64,000 nucleotides of DNA from Parapedobacter sp051400755 (GTDB taxonomy: Bacteria; Bacteroidota; Bacteroidia; Sphingobacteriales; Sphingobacteriaceae), in contig NZ_JBLFFL010000003.1 in NCBI RefSeq assembly GCF_051400755.1, positions 310,001 through 374,000 of the forward strand, read 5' to 3'. Below the pieces are notes generated by a model. That model was not told the DNA's origin. It saw only the letters and a list, made by a program, of their open reading frames with translations, and searched no databases. This document shows, one piece after another, positions 53,873 to 62,757 of the stretch. Each line of letters starts with the position of its first letter. Position 1 is the first letter of the stretch. Both the position numbers and the translations under genes were made by a program.

Positions 53873-54391
53873 ATGATGGAGATACAGGAAAAAATTGTCA
53901 ACAAAGTAGCGCAAAGCGGTCTGATGACCGTAGACCTCGCAAATTTCGCCCCTCGGGGTGAGCGGGTGCTCTACGATCTGAAGGACAACCTGTTCCATGG
54001 TCTCATATTGAGGGAAAAGGATTTCAGGGAGTTCGTCGCGGCGCATGATTGGGCCCAATATAGCGATCAATACGTAGCGGTTACCTGCACTGCCGATGCG
54101 ATCGTGCCCACCTGGGCATACATGCTATTGGCCAATCGGCTGGCGCCGTATGCCAGGGAAGTCGTGTTTGGCGATTTGGAAACATTGGAAACGCTGTTGT
54201 ACGAAAGGGCGTTGGAAAAGGCAGATATGGAAGCCTACCGGGATCAACGCGTCGTGGTCAAAGGATGCGGCGATATTCCGATCCCCGAATCGGCATTCGT
54301 CAAGTTCACGGCCATGCTGAGCAAGGTGGCCAAGAGTATTATGTACGGAGAGCCCTGTTCCACCGTTCCCGTATTCAAGCGCAAAGCCTAG
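53873..54391 (+). CDS. DUF2480-family protein
   Basis: A 172-residue soluble protein of a Bacteroidota-specific family without known function. Recognisable parts are KVAQSGLMTVDLANFAP, DWAQYSDQYVAVTCTADAI and VVVKGCGDIPIPESAFVKF. Two Met codons start it (53873 or 53876); both lie right after the terminator T tract. The stop abuts the DUF3108 gene with no gap. Confidence 0.87.
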   Translation: MMEIQEKIVNKVAQSGLMTVDLANFAPRGERVLYDLKDNLFHGLILREKDFREFVAAHDWAQYSDQYVAVTCTADAIVPTWAYMLLANRLAPYAREVVFGDLETLETLLYERALEKADMEAYRDQRVVVKGCGDIPIPESAFVKFTAMLSKVAKSIMYGEPCSTVPVFKRKA

Positions 54392-55186
54392 ATGAAGAAA
54401 ACGCTCGCCTTTATCTGCATTTGCTTGGGGGTGGTGCTGCTTGCCAAGGGGCAATCGCTCCCGTATCTCAAGGACCCCGCTTTCCAAGCGGGCGAAGAGC
54501 TGAATTACCGGCTGCGTTATGGCATGGTATCCGCCGCCACCGGAACATTAAAAGTGGCCGATTCAAAAATCAAATTCAGCAGTCCCCACAGCCTCCACCT
54601 CTCGGCAAGAGGGCGTACATCCAGTGCATTCAGCATCTTTTATACGGTAGATAACCTGTACGACTCATACATCGATTCCCGCACGTTTTTGCCCCATTAT
54701 TATACCGAAAATATCCGGGAAGGCAACTATCGCCGCGCGGATGTTGTCCGCTTTAATCACCGCAACCGTACCGTTCAAGGCGATAAGGGCACATTTAAAA
54801 GTCCCGCGGCTCAGACGTTCGATCTCCTTTCGGCCTATTACTTTTCGCGCAACCTCGACCTGTCCAATATTAAACCGGGGCAGTCGTTTAGGATGACGTA
54901 TTTCCTCAACGATGAAGTGGCTACACTGGGCATCGAATACCTGGGCATTGAGCGCATCAAGACCCCCTTAGGGACGCTGGAATGCTTGAAGTTCAGCCCC
55001 CAGATCACGCCCGGCAGGATATTCCGGAAAGACAGCCGACTCTATCTATGGGTCACCAACGATGGAAACCGCATACCGGTAAAGGCACAGGTAGAGATCT
55101 TGATCGGTACGGTCACGTTGGAACTGAGCGACGCCAAGGGCCTGAAGTATCCCCTAGGACAAAAAGTAGCGGGCGTATCGAAATAA
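54392..55186 (+). CDS. DUF3108-domain exported protein
   Basis: A 264-residue protein with a signal peptide (TLAFICICLGVVLLAKGQ). The DUF3108 beta-barrel-like region (about 30-255) includes FQAGEELNYRLRYGMVSAATG, HYYTENIREGNYRR and FRKDSRLYLWVTNDGNRIPV. It is thought to be periplasmic and lipocalin/LolA-like; function unknown. It starts directly after the DUF2480 stop. Confidence 0.88.
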   Translation: MKKTLAFICICLGVVLLAKGQSLPYLKDPAFQAGEELNYRLRYGMVSAATGTLKVADSKIKFSSPHSLHLSARGRTSSAFSIFYTVDNLYDSYIDSRTFLPHYYTENIREGNYRRADVVRFNHRNRTVQGDKGTFKSPAAQTFDLLSAYYFSRNLDLSNIKPGQSFRMTYFLNDEVATLGIEYLGIERIKTPLGTLECLKFSPQITPGRIFRKDSRLYLWVTNDGNRIPVKAQVEILIGTVTLELSDAKGLKYPLGQKVAGVSK

Positions 55187-55201
55187 ACAAAACAACCGGC
55201 C

Positions 55202-55768
55202 ATGATGATTGAAGTGGGCTCCGTATTGGTGAGTGAAGAATTGATAAAGGAAGAGTTTGTATGCAACCTCAGCAAATGCCGGGGTGCCTGTTGTGTCGAG
55301 GGCGACGCCGGAGCACCCTTGCAGCAAGATGAACTGGCTGTACTCGCCGAGATCTATCCAATAGTGAAGCCTTACATGACCGAAAAGGGCATCGCCGCCA
55401 TTGAGGAATCCGGCACCCATGTGACCGATGCTGATGGCGACCTGACCACCCCGTGTGTGGATGGTCACCGCGAGTGTGCCTACGTGACCTGGGAAAACGG
55501 GATCACCAAGTGTGCGATCGAGAAGGCTTACGAAAAGGGCGAAATCAACTGGAAGAAACCCCTCTCCTGCCACCTTTACCCGATCCGTACGACGGTATAC
55601 CCCGACTTTGACGTACTGCATTACGACCGCTGGCACATCTGCCATGCCGCGTGCTCCCTCGGCCGCGAGCTCCAGGTGCCGGTATACACCTTCCTAAAAG
55701 AGCCGCTGATCCGCAAATACGGACAAAAATGGTACGAATCGCTTGAAGAATCGGTCGCCATGCTATAG
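55202..55768 (+). CDS. DUF3109-family cysteine-rich protein
   Basis: A 188-residue protein with clustered cysteines: EFVCNLSKCRGACC, TPCVDGHRECAY, TKCAIEKA, LSCHLYPI and HICHAACSLG. This pattern suits zinc or Fe-S binding and defines the DUF3109 family (related to YkgJ-type CxxxxCxxCC proteins). Located between DUF3108 and the polyprenyl synthase gene on the same strand. Confidence 0.88.
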   Translation: MMIEVGSVLVSEELIKEEFVCNLSKCRGACCVEGDAGAPLQQDELAVLAEIYPIVKPYMTEKGIAAIEESGTHVTDADGDLTTPCVDGHRECAYVTWENGITKCAIEKAYEKGEINWKKPLSCHLYPIRTTVYPDFDVLHYDRWHICHAACSLGRELQVPVYTFLKEPLIRKYGQKWYESLEESVAML

Positions 55769-55844
55769 GTTATTGTGATTTATCTTAGTATCTTGTGCCG
55801 ATTTTATTCAGACAGATGTTATTCGTGGCTGCCGACCGTTTTAC

Positions 55845-56816
55845 ATGCTCAAACTAAGCGAAATACAACAACCCATTGCCCGCGAACTGGCAATTTTTGA
55901 AGATAAATTCAGGGAATCGATGCGCAGCTCGGTTCCGTTGCTCGATCGCATCACGCATTACATCGTGAAGCGCAAGGGCAAACAAATGCGACCGATGTTT
56001 GTCTTTTTCTCGGCAGGCCTGTGCGGCACGATCAACGATGCCACGCATCGCGGGGCAGCCCTGGTAGAGCTGCTGCATACTGCTACCCTGGTACACGACG
56101 ACGTAGTGGACAATGCCAATGTGCGTCGGGGTTTCTTCTCGGTCAATGCCTTATGGAAAAATAAGATAGCGGTGCTGGTGGGCGACTTCCTGCTGGCCAA
56201 AGGATTGTCGCTTTCCATCCGCAACAGCGATTTCAGCCTGCTCAACGTCGTCACGCACGCCGTTGAGCAGATGAGCGAGGGTGAATTATTGCAGATCGAA
56301 AAAGCCAGACGCATGGATATCGAGGAATCCGTCTACTTCGAGGTCATCAGGCAAAAGACAGCCTCCCTCATTGCCTCCTGCTGCGCATGCGGGGCCGCAT
56401 CCGCGGGGGCCGATGAGCCGACGATCAGTCAAATGCATCGCTTTGGAGAAAAAGTGGGCATTGCCTTCCAGATCAAGGATGACCTGTTCGACTTTGGCAT
56501 TGATGACGTGGGGAAACCCTTGGGCAACGACATCAAAGAAAAAAAACTCACACTGCCATTGATTTACGCCTTGCAACGAGCGGATAAGTCGGAAAAACGG
56601 CGCATCATCAATTTGGTCAAAAATCATAACGAGGACCCCAAAAAAGTCAATGAGGTCATTGCTTTTGTCAAAGCCAGCGGAGGCATGGAATATGCTACTT
56701 CACAGATGCTGGCCTATCAGCAGGAAGCGTTTGACATCCTTACCCAATTTCCCCCCAGCGCCTATCGGAACGGGTTGGAACAACTCGTAAGGTATACAAC
56801 TGAACGAAACAAATAA
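55845..56816 (+). CDS. Trans-polyprenyl diphosphate synthase
   Basis: A 323-residue all-helical prenyltransferase extending farnesyl diphosphate, likely for the quinone side chain. The first Asp-rich motif is LVHDDVVDNANVRRG (about 84-98) and the second IKDDLFDFGIDDVGKPLGND (about 213). KRKGKQMRPMFVFF carries the pyrophosphate-binding Lys/Arg. The residues before the first motif, which set chain length, are small/aliphatic (LLHTATL), consistent with a long product. Confidence 0.95.
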   Translation: MLKLSEIQQPIARELAIFEDKFRESMRSSVPLLDRITHYIVKRKGKQMRPMFVFFSAGLCGTINDATHRGAALVELLHTATLVHDDVVDNANVRRGFFSVNALWKNKIAVLVGDFLLAKGLSLSIRNSDFSLLNVVTHAVEQMSEGELLQIEKARRMDIEESVYFEVIRQKTASLIASCCACGAASAGADEPTISQMHRFGEKVGIAFQIKDDLFDFGIDDVGKPLGNDIKEKKLTLPLIYALQRADKSEKRRIINLVKNHNEDPKKVNEVIAFVKASGGMEYATSQMLAYQQEAFDILTQFPPSAYRNGLEQLVRYTTERNK

Positions 56817-56817
56817 C

Positions 56818-57870
56818 ATGAGCAACGAACTATTATTCTTTGGCGGTTTTTTACTTTTCATTGTCCTGATGCTCGCCATCGATCTGGGTCTTTTTAGTAA
56901 AGGCAGCGAGCCCGTAAGCTTCAAACAGGCTGCGATTATGAGTGCGATATGGGTAGCTTTTGCGCTCGGGTTTTATGTTATCCTCCGGATTTGGGGACAC
57001 GAACTGCATGATATCCAAGACTTCACTCGCTTGGCCGAAATCACCAAGAGACACCAGCATAATATCCGCCTCATACCCGATAACTTCGCGCTGAGCCTGC
57101 AACTGTACAATAAAAACCTCTCACTCGAATACATCACCGGATATGTGGTCGAATATGCCCTGTCGGTAGACAACATCTTTGTGATGGTGTTGATATTTAC
57201 ATCGTTCGGCGTACCGGCGGAATATTACCACAAAGTACTGGTATGGGGCATCATTGGTGCCATCGTGCTGCGCTTCCTGTTCATCTTTCTGGGTGCCGCA
57301 CTCATCAGCCAGTTCGGATGGATACTTTACCTCTTTGGCTTTTTCCTGGTGTATACGGGTGTCAACATGTTTTTGCACCGGAGCGAAGAGGAGGAGATCG
57401 ATCCTAAAAACCACAAGGTGGTCAAATTTGCATCCAAATACTTTTCGGTATATCCTACTTTTGTTGGCAGCAAGTTCTTCGTCAACGAAAATGAAAAACG
57501 GTACGTCACGCCCCTTTTTCTGGTGTTGCTGGTCATTGAGTTTACAGACCTGATATTCGCTGTCGATTCCATTCCGGCCATATTTGCCGTCACCAAAGAC
57601 CCTTACATTGTCTTTTTCTCTAATATTTTTGCCATCCTGGGACTGCGTTCCATGTTTTTCCTGTTGGTCAATATCATCCACAAATTCCATTACCTCAAGA
57701 CTGGACTTTCATTCCTCTTGGTATTTATCGGTGCGAAGATGTTATTGCACCATTGGCTGGATGCGTGGGGCTTCACCACCTCCCACTCGCTGATCGTCAT
57801 CATATCGATATTGGCCATCAGCGTGATCGCTTCGCTCGTGTTTCCGAAAAAAGAAGAAACCAGTATATAA
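56818..57870 (+). CDS. TerC/Alx-family integral membrane protein
   Basis: A 350-residue protein with about nine membrane helices. The TerC signatures are EYALSVDNIFVMVLIF and EFTDLIFAVDSIPAIFAVTKD, each with conserved intramembrane acidic residues, plus FSNIFAILGLRSMFF. Family members help metal (Mn) loading of exported proteins or tellurite resistance. The N-terminal half has a longer cytosolic loop than short TerC proteins. It starts 1 bp after the polyprenyl synthase stop, so it is co-transcribed. Confidence 0.93.
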   Translation: MSNELLFFGGFLLFIVLMLAIDLGLFSKGSEPVSFKQAAIMSAIWVAFALGFYVILRIWGHELHDIQDFTRLAEITKRHQHNIRLIPDNFALSLQLYNKNLSLEYITGYVVEYALSVDNIFVMVLIFTSFGVPAEYYHKVLVWGIIGAIVLRFLFIFLGAALISQFGWILYLFGFFLVYTGVNMFLHRSEEEEIDPKNHKVVKFASKYFSVYPTFVGSKFFVNENEKRYVTPLFLVLLVIEFTDLIFAVDSIPAIFAVTKDPYIVFFSNIFAILGLRSMFFLLVNIIHKFHYLKTGLSFLLVFIGAKMLLHHWLDAWGFTTSHSLIVIISILAISVIASLVFPKKEETSI

Positions 57871-57874
57871 AACA

Positions 57875-59335
57875 ATGAAGAAGCTCATTTTTTTTAGCTG
57901 CCTGTACCTGCTCACTGGGCAGGAGGTATGGGCACAGGAAAAACCCACATGGGAAACCACCTTTCGGCAGATCAATGCCGAGGTGTTGAGTCATTCGGAA
58001 GCCTATACACGCCTCGGTGAATCCATTCAGCAAATCGGGCACCGGCTTACGGGCTCTCCCAACGGCGCGAAGGCGGAGCAATACGCCTTTGATTTGTTGA
58101 AATCGTACGGCTTCACCGAGGTATCTTTTCAGCCTTTTGCCGTCAACGGTTGGGCGCGGGAAAAACTCGACCTCCGGGTCGGATCGCCAACGGATATGCA
58201 GCCCATGAAAGCCGTAGCATTGGCCAGCACGCCGGCATCCGCTCACGTGGCAGGTGAATTGGTGGACATGGGCAATGGTCTGGAAAGCGATTATGCGGCT
58301 GACCCGGAAAAAGTAAGAGGAAAGATCGTACTCGCGGCATTGCATCTGCTCCCAAACTCGCCGGAAGGTACCAGCAACCTTCATCGCTCGGCCAAGGCCG
58401 CTCTGGCGATAAAATACGGGGCCAAAGGCATCATCCTGTTCAACAGCGTAGCCGGTGGTACCCTGCTCACCGGCACGGCGTCCATCACGGGCGATTTGCT
58501 GACCATTCCTGCGCTCTGCGTGGGACTGGAAGACGGCAACATGCTCAAAGCACGCATCGCACAGGGCCGGCAAGAAGCGGCGATCGAAATGACGAATAAA
58601 GCGGGCAAGATGACGGCCCGGAATGTCGTAGCCCGCATCACCGGCAGCGAGCTGCCCCATGAAAAGATCGTAGTAGGCGGCCATTTGGATAGCTGGGACT
58701 TGGCCGAGGGCGCGGTGGACAATGGCTTGGGGGCCTTCGCGATCCTTGATATGGCGCGCACATTCATCGCGTTGGGTATCCAGCCGAAGCGCACCATTGA
58801 ATTCGTACTATTCATGGGCGAGGAGCAGGGACTGCTCGGCTCTAAGGCCTACGTGCAGCAGGCGCTGCGTGAGCATGCTATCGACCAGATCCGGTTCATG
58901 CTCAACTTCGATATGACCAACGACCCAAAGAGCTACCACGCTACGCTTGAGGAAAGCAAAGGTTTATTTGAAGCGATCGGTCGTATCGCATCGGCAACAG
59001 ACACCACCTTCAAGGGCAGCTTTTCGGCCAATGCGGGATTATACAGCGACCACCAACCGTTCATGCTGCAAGGTATCCCTACCGGCGGCGCCGGGGGCAG
59101 CACCCTGAGCCGCGAAGCGCTCAATTGCTATCATGCCGACTGCGACGTATTTGACCTGGTCAATGAAGCGGAAATGAAAAATACCGTCCGGTTTTGCAGC
59201 ATGCTGATATACGGACTAGCAGACGCCGATGAAATTCCGGTGAACCGCTTATCCGATGCCGAGGTCAAGCAATTGATGCTGGACAATAACCTGGAAGAAG
59301 CACTACGCCTCGGAGGAGACTGGCGTTGGGATTGA
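57875..59335 (+). CDS. M28-family zinc peptidase
   Basis: A 486-residue exported aminopeptidase/carboxypeptidase with a signal peptide (IFFSCLYLLTGQEVWA). The zinc sites are VVGGHLDSWDLAEGAVDNGLG, FVLFMGEEQGLLGSKAY and NFDMTND, with a final His in NCYHADCDVF. A PA-like insert (about 130-250) lies before the catalytic part, as in plasma glutamate carboxypeptidase-like enzymes. It is the last plus-strand gene before the convergent S9 gene. Confidence 0.93.
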   Translation: MKKLIFFSCLYLLTGQEVWAQEKPTWETTFRQINAEVLSHSEAYTRLGESIQQIGHRLTGSPNGAKAEQYAFDLLKSYGFTEVSFQPFAVNGWAREKLDLRVGSPTDMQPMKAVALASTPASAHVAGELVDMGNGLESDYAADPEKVRGKIVLAALHLLPNSPEGTSNLHRSAKAALAIKYGAKGIILFNSVAGGTLLTGTASITGDLLTIPALCVGLEDGNMLKARIAQGRQEAAIEMTNKAGKMTARNVVARITGSELPHEKIVVGGHLDSWDLAEGAVDNGLGAFAILDMARTFIALGIQPKRTIEFVLFMGEEQGLLGSKAYVQQALREHAIDQIRFMLNFDMTNDPKSYHATLEESKGLFEAIGRIASATDTTFKGSFSANAGLYSDHQPFMLQGIPTGGAGGSTLSREALNCYHADCDVFDLVNEAEMKNTVRFCSMLIYGLADADEIPVNRLSDAEVKQLMLDNNLEEALRLGGDWRWD

Positions 59336-59358
59336 TGCGGCAACCTCGATACACACCG

Positions 59359-61500
59359 TTACTCTTGATAAGTGACTCCCGTATTTTGAAATAAGAAAGC
59401 CCATTTATCCGCTTGCTCCGCGATGATCATCGCCGTAGGCTTGCCTGCCCCATGGCCCGCTTTGGTTTCGATACGGATCAGCACCGGATTCGGTCCCGCG
59501 TGGTATTCCTGCAGCCTCGCCGCAAATTTGAAGGAATGGGCCGGTACCACCCGGTCATCGTGATCGGCTGTCGTCACCATCGTGGCCGGATAGGCCGTGT
59601 CCGCTTTCAACGCATGGTAGGGCGAATAGGTATGGAGGTAGTGAAACATCTCCGCATCGTCATCCGCCGTGCCGTAGTCATACGCCCAGCCCGCCCCAGC
59701 TGTAAATTTATGGTAGCGTAGCATATCCAGCACCCCCACAGCAGGGAATGCCACCTTGAACAATTCGGGGCGTTGCGTCATCGCCGCACCCACCAGCAGA
59801 CCCCCATTGGACCCCCCGGCGATCCCCAGCTTTTCCGAAGCGGTATACTTTTCGCTGATGAGGTATTCAGCCGCAGCAATGAAATCATCAAAAACGTTTT
59901 GCTTCTGCCGCTTCGTGCCCGCTAAGTGCCATTTCTCACCATATTCACCCCCGCCCCGCAAGTTAGCGACCGCATATACCCCTCCCTGTTCCAGCAGGAT
60001 GATGTTGGAGGTGCTGAATGATGGCGTAAGGCTGATGTTGAAACCTCCGTAGCCATACAGCAATGTCGGGTTGGCTCCGTCAAGCGCCAAGCCCTTTTTG
60101 TGGGTGATGATCATCGGTATCTTCGTGCCGTCCTTAGTGGTATAGAACACCTGCTTGGATTCGTACTTCGTCGGATCGAAATCCACCCCCGAGGCTTTGT
60201 ATAATTCCGACTTGCCGGATGCTATATCATATCTGAAGATGGAAGGCGGGTACACATAAGAAGTAAAGGAATAATACAACTCCTGATCGCCCACTTTGGC
60301 GCCGAAGCCGCTTGCCGACCCGACATCAGGCAATTCGATGGTGCGCTCCAGTTTACCCGCCCGGTCATATTGCTGCACCAAGGACGTCGCGTCTTTGAGG
60401 TAATGAGCGAATATTTTACCACCGCCCGTGCCCGGGCTTAGCACGTTTTCGGTTTCCGGAATGAGGTCTACCCAATTTTCAGGCGTGGGGTTGCCGGCAT
60501 CGACAGTCACGATTTTACCATTCGGCGCATTCAGGTTCGTATAAATGAATAGCTTGCCACCATCGTTGTCAATGACACTATGATCTTTTTCAAAATTGTC
60601 TACCACAGTCACGATGGGGCTGCCAGATTTAGCCAGATCCTGAATGTACAGCTCACCGCCGCTGGTGGCATTCGCCGCGGTGATCACCAGAAAACGTTCG
60701 TCTTCGGTGAGGTATCCCCCGATGTACCGTCGTGGCATACGCGGACCGCCAAAGATCAGCGTATCCGAAGCTTGCGGTGTGTTAAGCTTGTGAAAATACA
60801 GCTTATGCTGGTCCGTGATCCCCGATAGCGTACTTCCCTCCTTGGGCTTGTCATAGCTGCTGTAATAAAATCCTTCATTGCCCTGCCAAGCGAGGCCGCT
60901 GAACTTCACATCGACCAGCGTATCGCCCACGACTGACTTATCCTCCGCCCGGATGACCACCACTTTGCGCCAGTCCGACCCGCCTTCAGATAACTGGTAT
61001 GCCACTAAGCTGCCGTCTTTGCTGAATGCGATACCCGCAAGCGAAGTGGTCCCGTCTTCCGAGAACTTGTTGGGGTCCAGAAAGACCTCCACCTCGCCTT
61101 CATCCCCCTGATGGCGATACAGCACGCTTTGATTCTGCAATCCGTCGTTTTTATAAAAATACGTGTAGTCGCCCTCCTTGAAAGGTGCGGAAAACTTCTC
61201 ATAGTTCCACAGCTTTTCCAGTCGCTTATATATCGCCTCTCGAAACGGGATCTGTTCCAAGTAATTGTTGGTCACTTGGTTCTGCGCTTCCACCCAAGCC
61301 TTGGTATCCGCCGCGGTATCGTCTTCGAGCCAACGATATGGGTCGGGCACCTCAGTGCCGAAATGATTGTCCACCACATCGCCTTTTTTTGTTGTCGGAT
61401 AGGGTAATAAGCTGATATCCTGTGCCGGATGGGTAGCCTTCTGATCTTGACAGGCCGTTACGAGTGTAGCCAATATAATGACGTTTAGATTTTTGTTCAT
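59359..61500 (-). CDS. Prolyl oligopeptidase (S9) family lipoprotein
   Basis: A 713-residue serine peptidase cleaving short peptides after proline. The leader ends in LVTAC, so it is likely lipid-anchored. A seven-bladed propeller (about 90-430) precedes the alpha/beta-hydrolase domain with GIAGGSNGGLLVGA (catalytic Ser about 562), TTADHDDRVVPAHS (Asp about 650) and ETKAGHGAGKPT (His about 684). Length and domain order are those of POP (about 710). Catalytic residues are intact. Confidence 0.95.
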   Translation of the reverse strand: MNKNLNVIILATLVTACQDQKATHPAQDISLLPYPTTKKGDVVDNHFGTEVPDPYRWLEDDTAADTKAWVEAQNQVTNNYLEQIPFREAIYKRLEKLWNYEKFSAPFKEGDYTYFYKNDGLQNQSVLYRHQGDEGEVEVFLDPNKFSEDGTTSLAGIAFSKDGSLVAYQLSEGGSDWRKVVVIRAEDKSVVGDTLVDVKFSGLAWQGNEGFYYSSYDKPKEGSTLSGITDQHKLYFHKLNTPQASDTLIFGGPRMPRRYIGGYLTEDERFLVITAANATSGGELYIQDLAKSGSPIVTVVDNFEKDHSVIDNDGGKLFIYTNLNAPNGKIVTVDAGNPTPENWVDLIPETENVLSPGTGGGKIFAHYLKDATSLVQQYDRAGKLERTIELPDVGSASGFGAKVGDQELYYSFTSYVYPPSIFRYDIASGKSELYKASGVDFDPTKYESKQVFYTTKDGTKIPMIITHKKGLALDGANPTLLYGYGGFNISLTPSFSTSNIILLEQGGVYAVANLRGGGEYGEKWHLAGTKRQKQNVFDDFIAAAEYLISEKYTASEKLGIAGGSNGGLLVGAAMTQRPELFKVAFPAVGVLDMLRYHKFTAGAGWAYDYGTADDDAEMFHYLHTYSPYHALKADTAYPATMVTTADHDDRVVPAHSFKFAARLQEYHAGPNPVLIRIETKAGHGAGKPTAMIIAEQADKWAFLFQNTGVTYQE

Positions 61501-61558
61501 GTTCGCAATCGTTCTTCAGAAACAAAGCTAATAAGATTTTCCTTATTTTAGCGCCGCC

Positions 61559-62314
61559 ATGGCTATACGCGACAAGATCTATTTCGCTTCCGATTTCCAT
61601 CTCGGGGCACATCCGCGTTCCGCGACGCGCGAACGGGAATCACGGATTGTCCGTTGGCTGGACGCCATCAAAGCCGATGCGGCCGAGCTTTACCTGATGG
61701 GCGACGTCTTCGACTTCTGGTTTGAATATGCCACGGTGGTACCCAAAGGCTACATCCGTTTTTTGGGCAAATTGGCTGAGCTGGCCGACTTGGGCATCAG
61801 CATCACCCTGTTCAAGGGTAACCATGACATGTGGATGTTCGGCTACCTCAAGCAGGAGCTTGGCGCTACGATCGTCGACCATGAACTCCTCATCGAACGC
61901 GGCGGAAAAACCTTCTACTTGCACCATGGCGATGGGTTGGGACCGGGAGACCAAAAATACAAACTCTTGAAGAACCTTTTCCGGAGCCGATTATGTCAGT
62001 GGCTTTTCGCCCGATTGCACCCAAACCTGGGGATAGGCATCGCCCAGCGGTGGTCGGCGCATAGCCGCATCGCATCAGGCGGGCAGGAAGTGTTTCAGGG
62101 CAATGACAAGGAATGGCTAGTGCAATACGCCAAGTCCGTGCTCGAAAACCAGCACTACGATTACTTCATCTTCGGACACCGCCACCTCCCCCTGGAAATT
62201 GATCTGCCCAATGGCAGTCGGTATATCAACCTCGGCGAGTGGATAAATCACGATACATACGCCGTCTTTGATGGGCAGACATTGGAATTGAAAAAATGGC
62301 TAACATCATCCTGA
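61559..62314 (+). CDS. lpxH: UDP-2,3-diacylglucosamine diphosphatase (LpxH-type)
   Basis: A 251-residue metallophosphoesterase with the usual LpxH length. Motifs: YFASDFHLGAHP, LMGDVFDFWFEY, LFKGNHDMWMFGY, LHHGDGLGPGD and FIFGHRHLPLE. Lipid A precursor hydrolysis to lipid X is the expected role, peripherally at the inner membrane. It is closer to classic LpxH in length than the paralogue at 46861-47712. The SMR gene starts 9 bp downstream. Confidence 0.9.
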   Translation: MAIRDKIYFASDFHLGAHPRSATRERESRIVRWLDAIKADAAELYLMGDVFDFWFEYATVVPKGYIRFLGKLAELADLGISITLFKGNHDMWMFGYLKQELGATIVDHELLIERGGKTFYLHHGDGLGPGDQKYKLLKNLFRSRLCQWLFARLHPNLGIGIAQRWSAHSRIASGGQEVFQGNDKEWLVQYAKSVLENQHYDYFIFGHRHLPLEIDLPNGSRYINLGEWINHDTYAVFDGQTLELKKWLTSS

Positions 62315-62323
62315 CAATGCATC

Positions 62324-62653
62324 ATGAATTGGATCATCCTCATCATTGCCGGCCTGTTTGAAGTCGGTTTCACGACAAGCTTGGGCAAAGCCAAGGAAAC
62401 AACGGGCATGGAATCCATTTGGTGGTATGTCAGCTTTGCCCTATGCCTCACGCTGAGCATGGTGCTGCTGATTAAAGCCACACAGACGCTGCCCCTCGGC
62501 ACGGCGTATGCCGTGTGGACCGGTATCGGGGCCGTGGGAACCGTATTGGTGGGCATCTTTTTCTTTGATGAACCAGCCACCTTATGGCGCATCGTGTTTA
62601 TCAGCACCCTCATCGGCTCCATCATCGGGCTCAAAGCTGTATCTCCACACTGA
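62324..62653 (+). CDS. Small multidrug resistance (SMR/SugE-Gdx-like) transporter
   Basis: A 109-residue protein with four transmembrane helices. The essential Glu13 lies in IIAGLFEVGFTTSLGKAK, and TAYAVWTGIGAVGTVLVG matches TM3 of the family. SMR proteins work as dual-topology dimers exporting cations; SugE/Gdx members move guanidinium. No guanidine riboswitch is visible, and the gene seems coupled to lpxH instead. Confidence 0.9.
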   Translation: MNWIILIIAGLFEVGFTTSLGKAKETTGMESIWWYVSFALCLTLSMVLLIKATQTLPLGTAYAVWTGIGAVGTVLVGIFFFDEPATLWRIVFISTLIGSIIGLKAVSPH

Positions 62654-62696
62654 AGCAAAGTCGTAATTTAGCGCACTGAAAACCCATAAAAAAGCG

Positions 62697-62704
62697 TATT
62701 TTTG
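62697..62704 (+). promoter_or_regulatory. -7 element upstream of prfA
   Basis: TATTTTTG; a second overlapping match lies at 62709-62716. The prfA start is about 40-55 bp downstream. Confidence 0.45.
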
Positions 62705-62757
62705 CAGATATTTTTGGTGATTTTGCTTCGGCGTAATCGCAAGAAACACATCGTAAT

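Noticed and set aside
57818..58684. A 288-codon minus-strand open frame opposite the M28 peptidase
   Set aside because: The opposite strand encodes an intact M28 enzyme with all metal motifs; the antisense product looks like low-complexity translation of a GC-rich gene.
62654..62757. A guanidine or other riboswitch linked to the SMR gene
   Set aside because: The SMR gene starts 9 bp after lpxH and the only gap lies downstream; no riboswitch-like conserved elements are visible.
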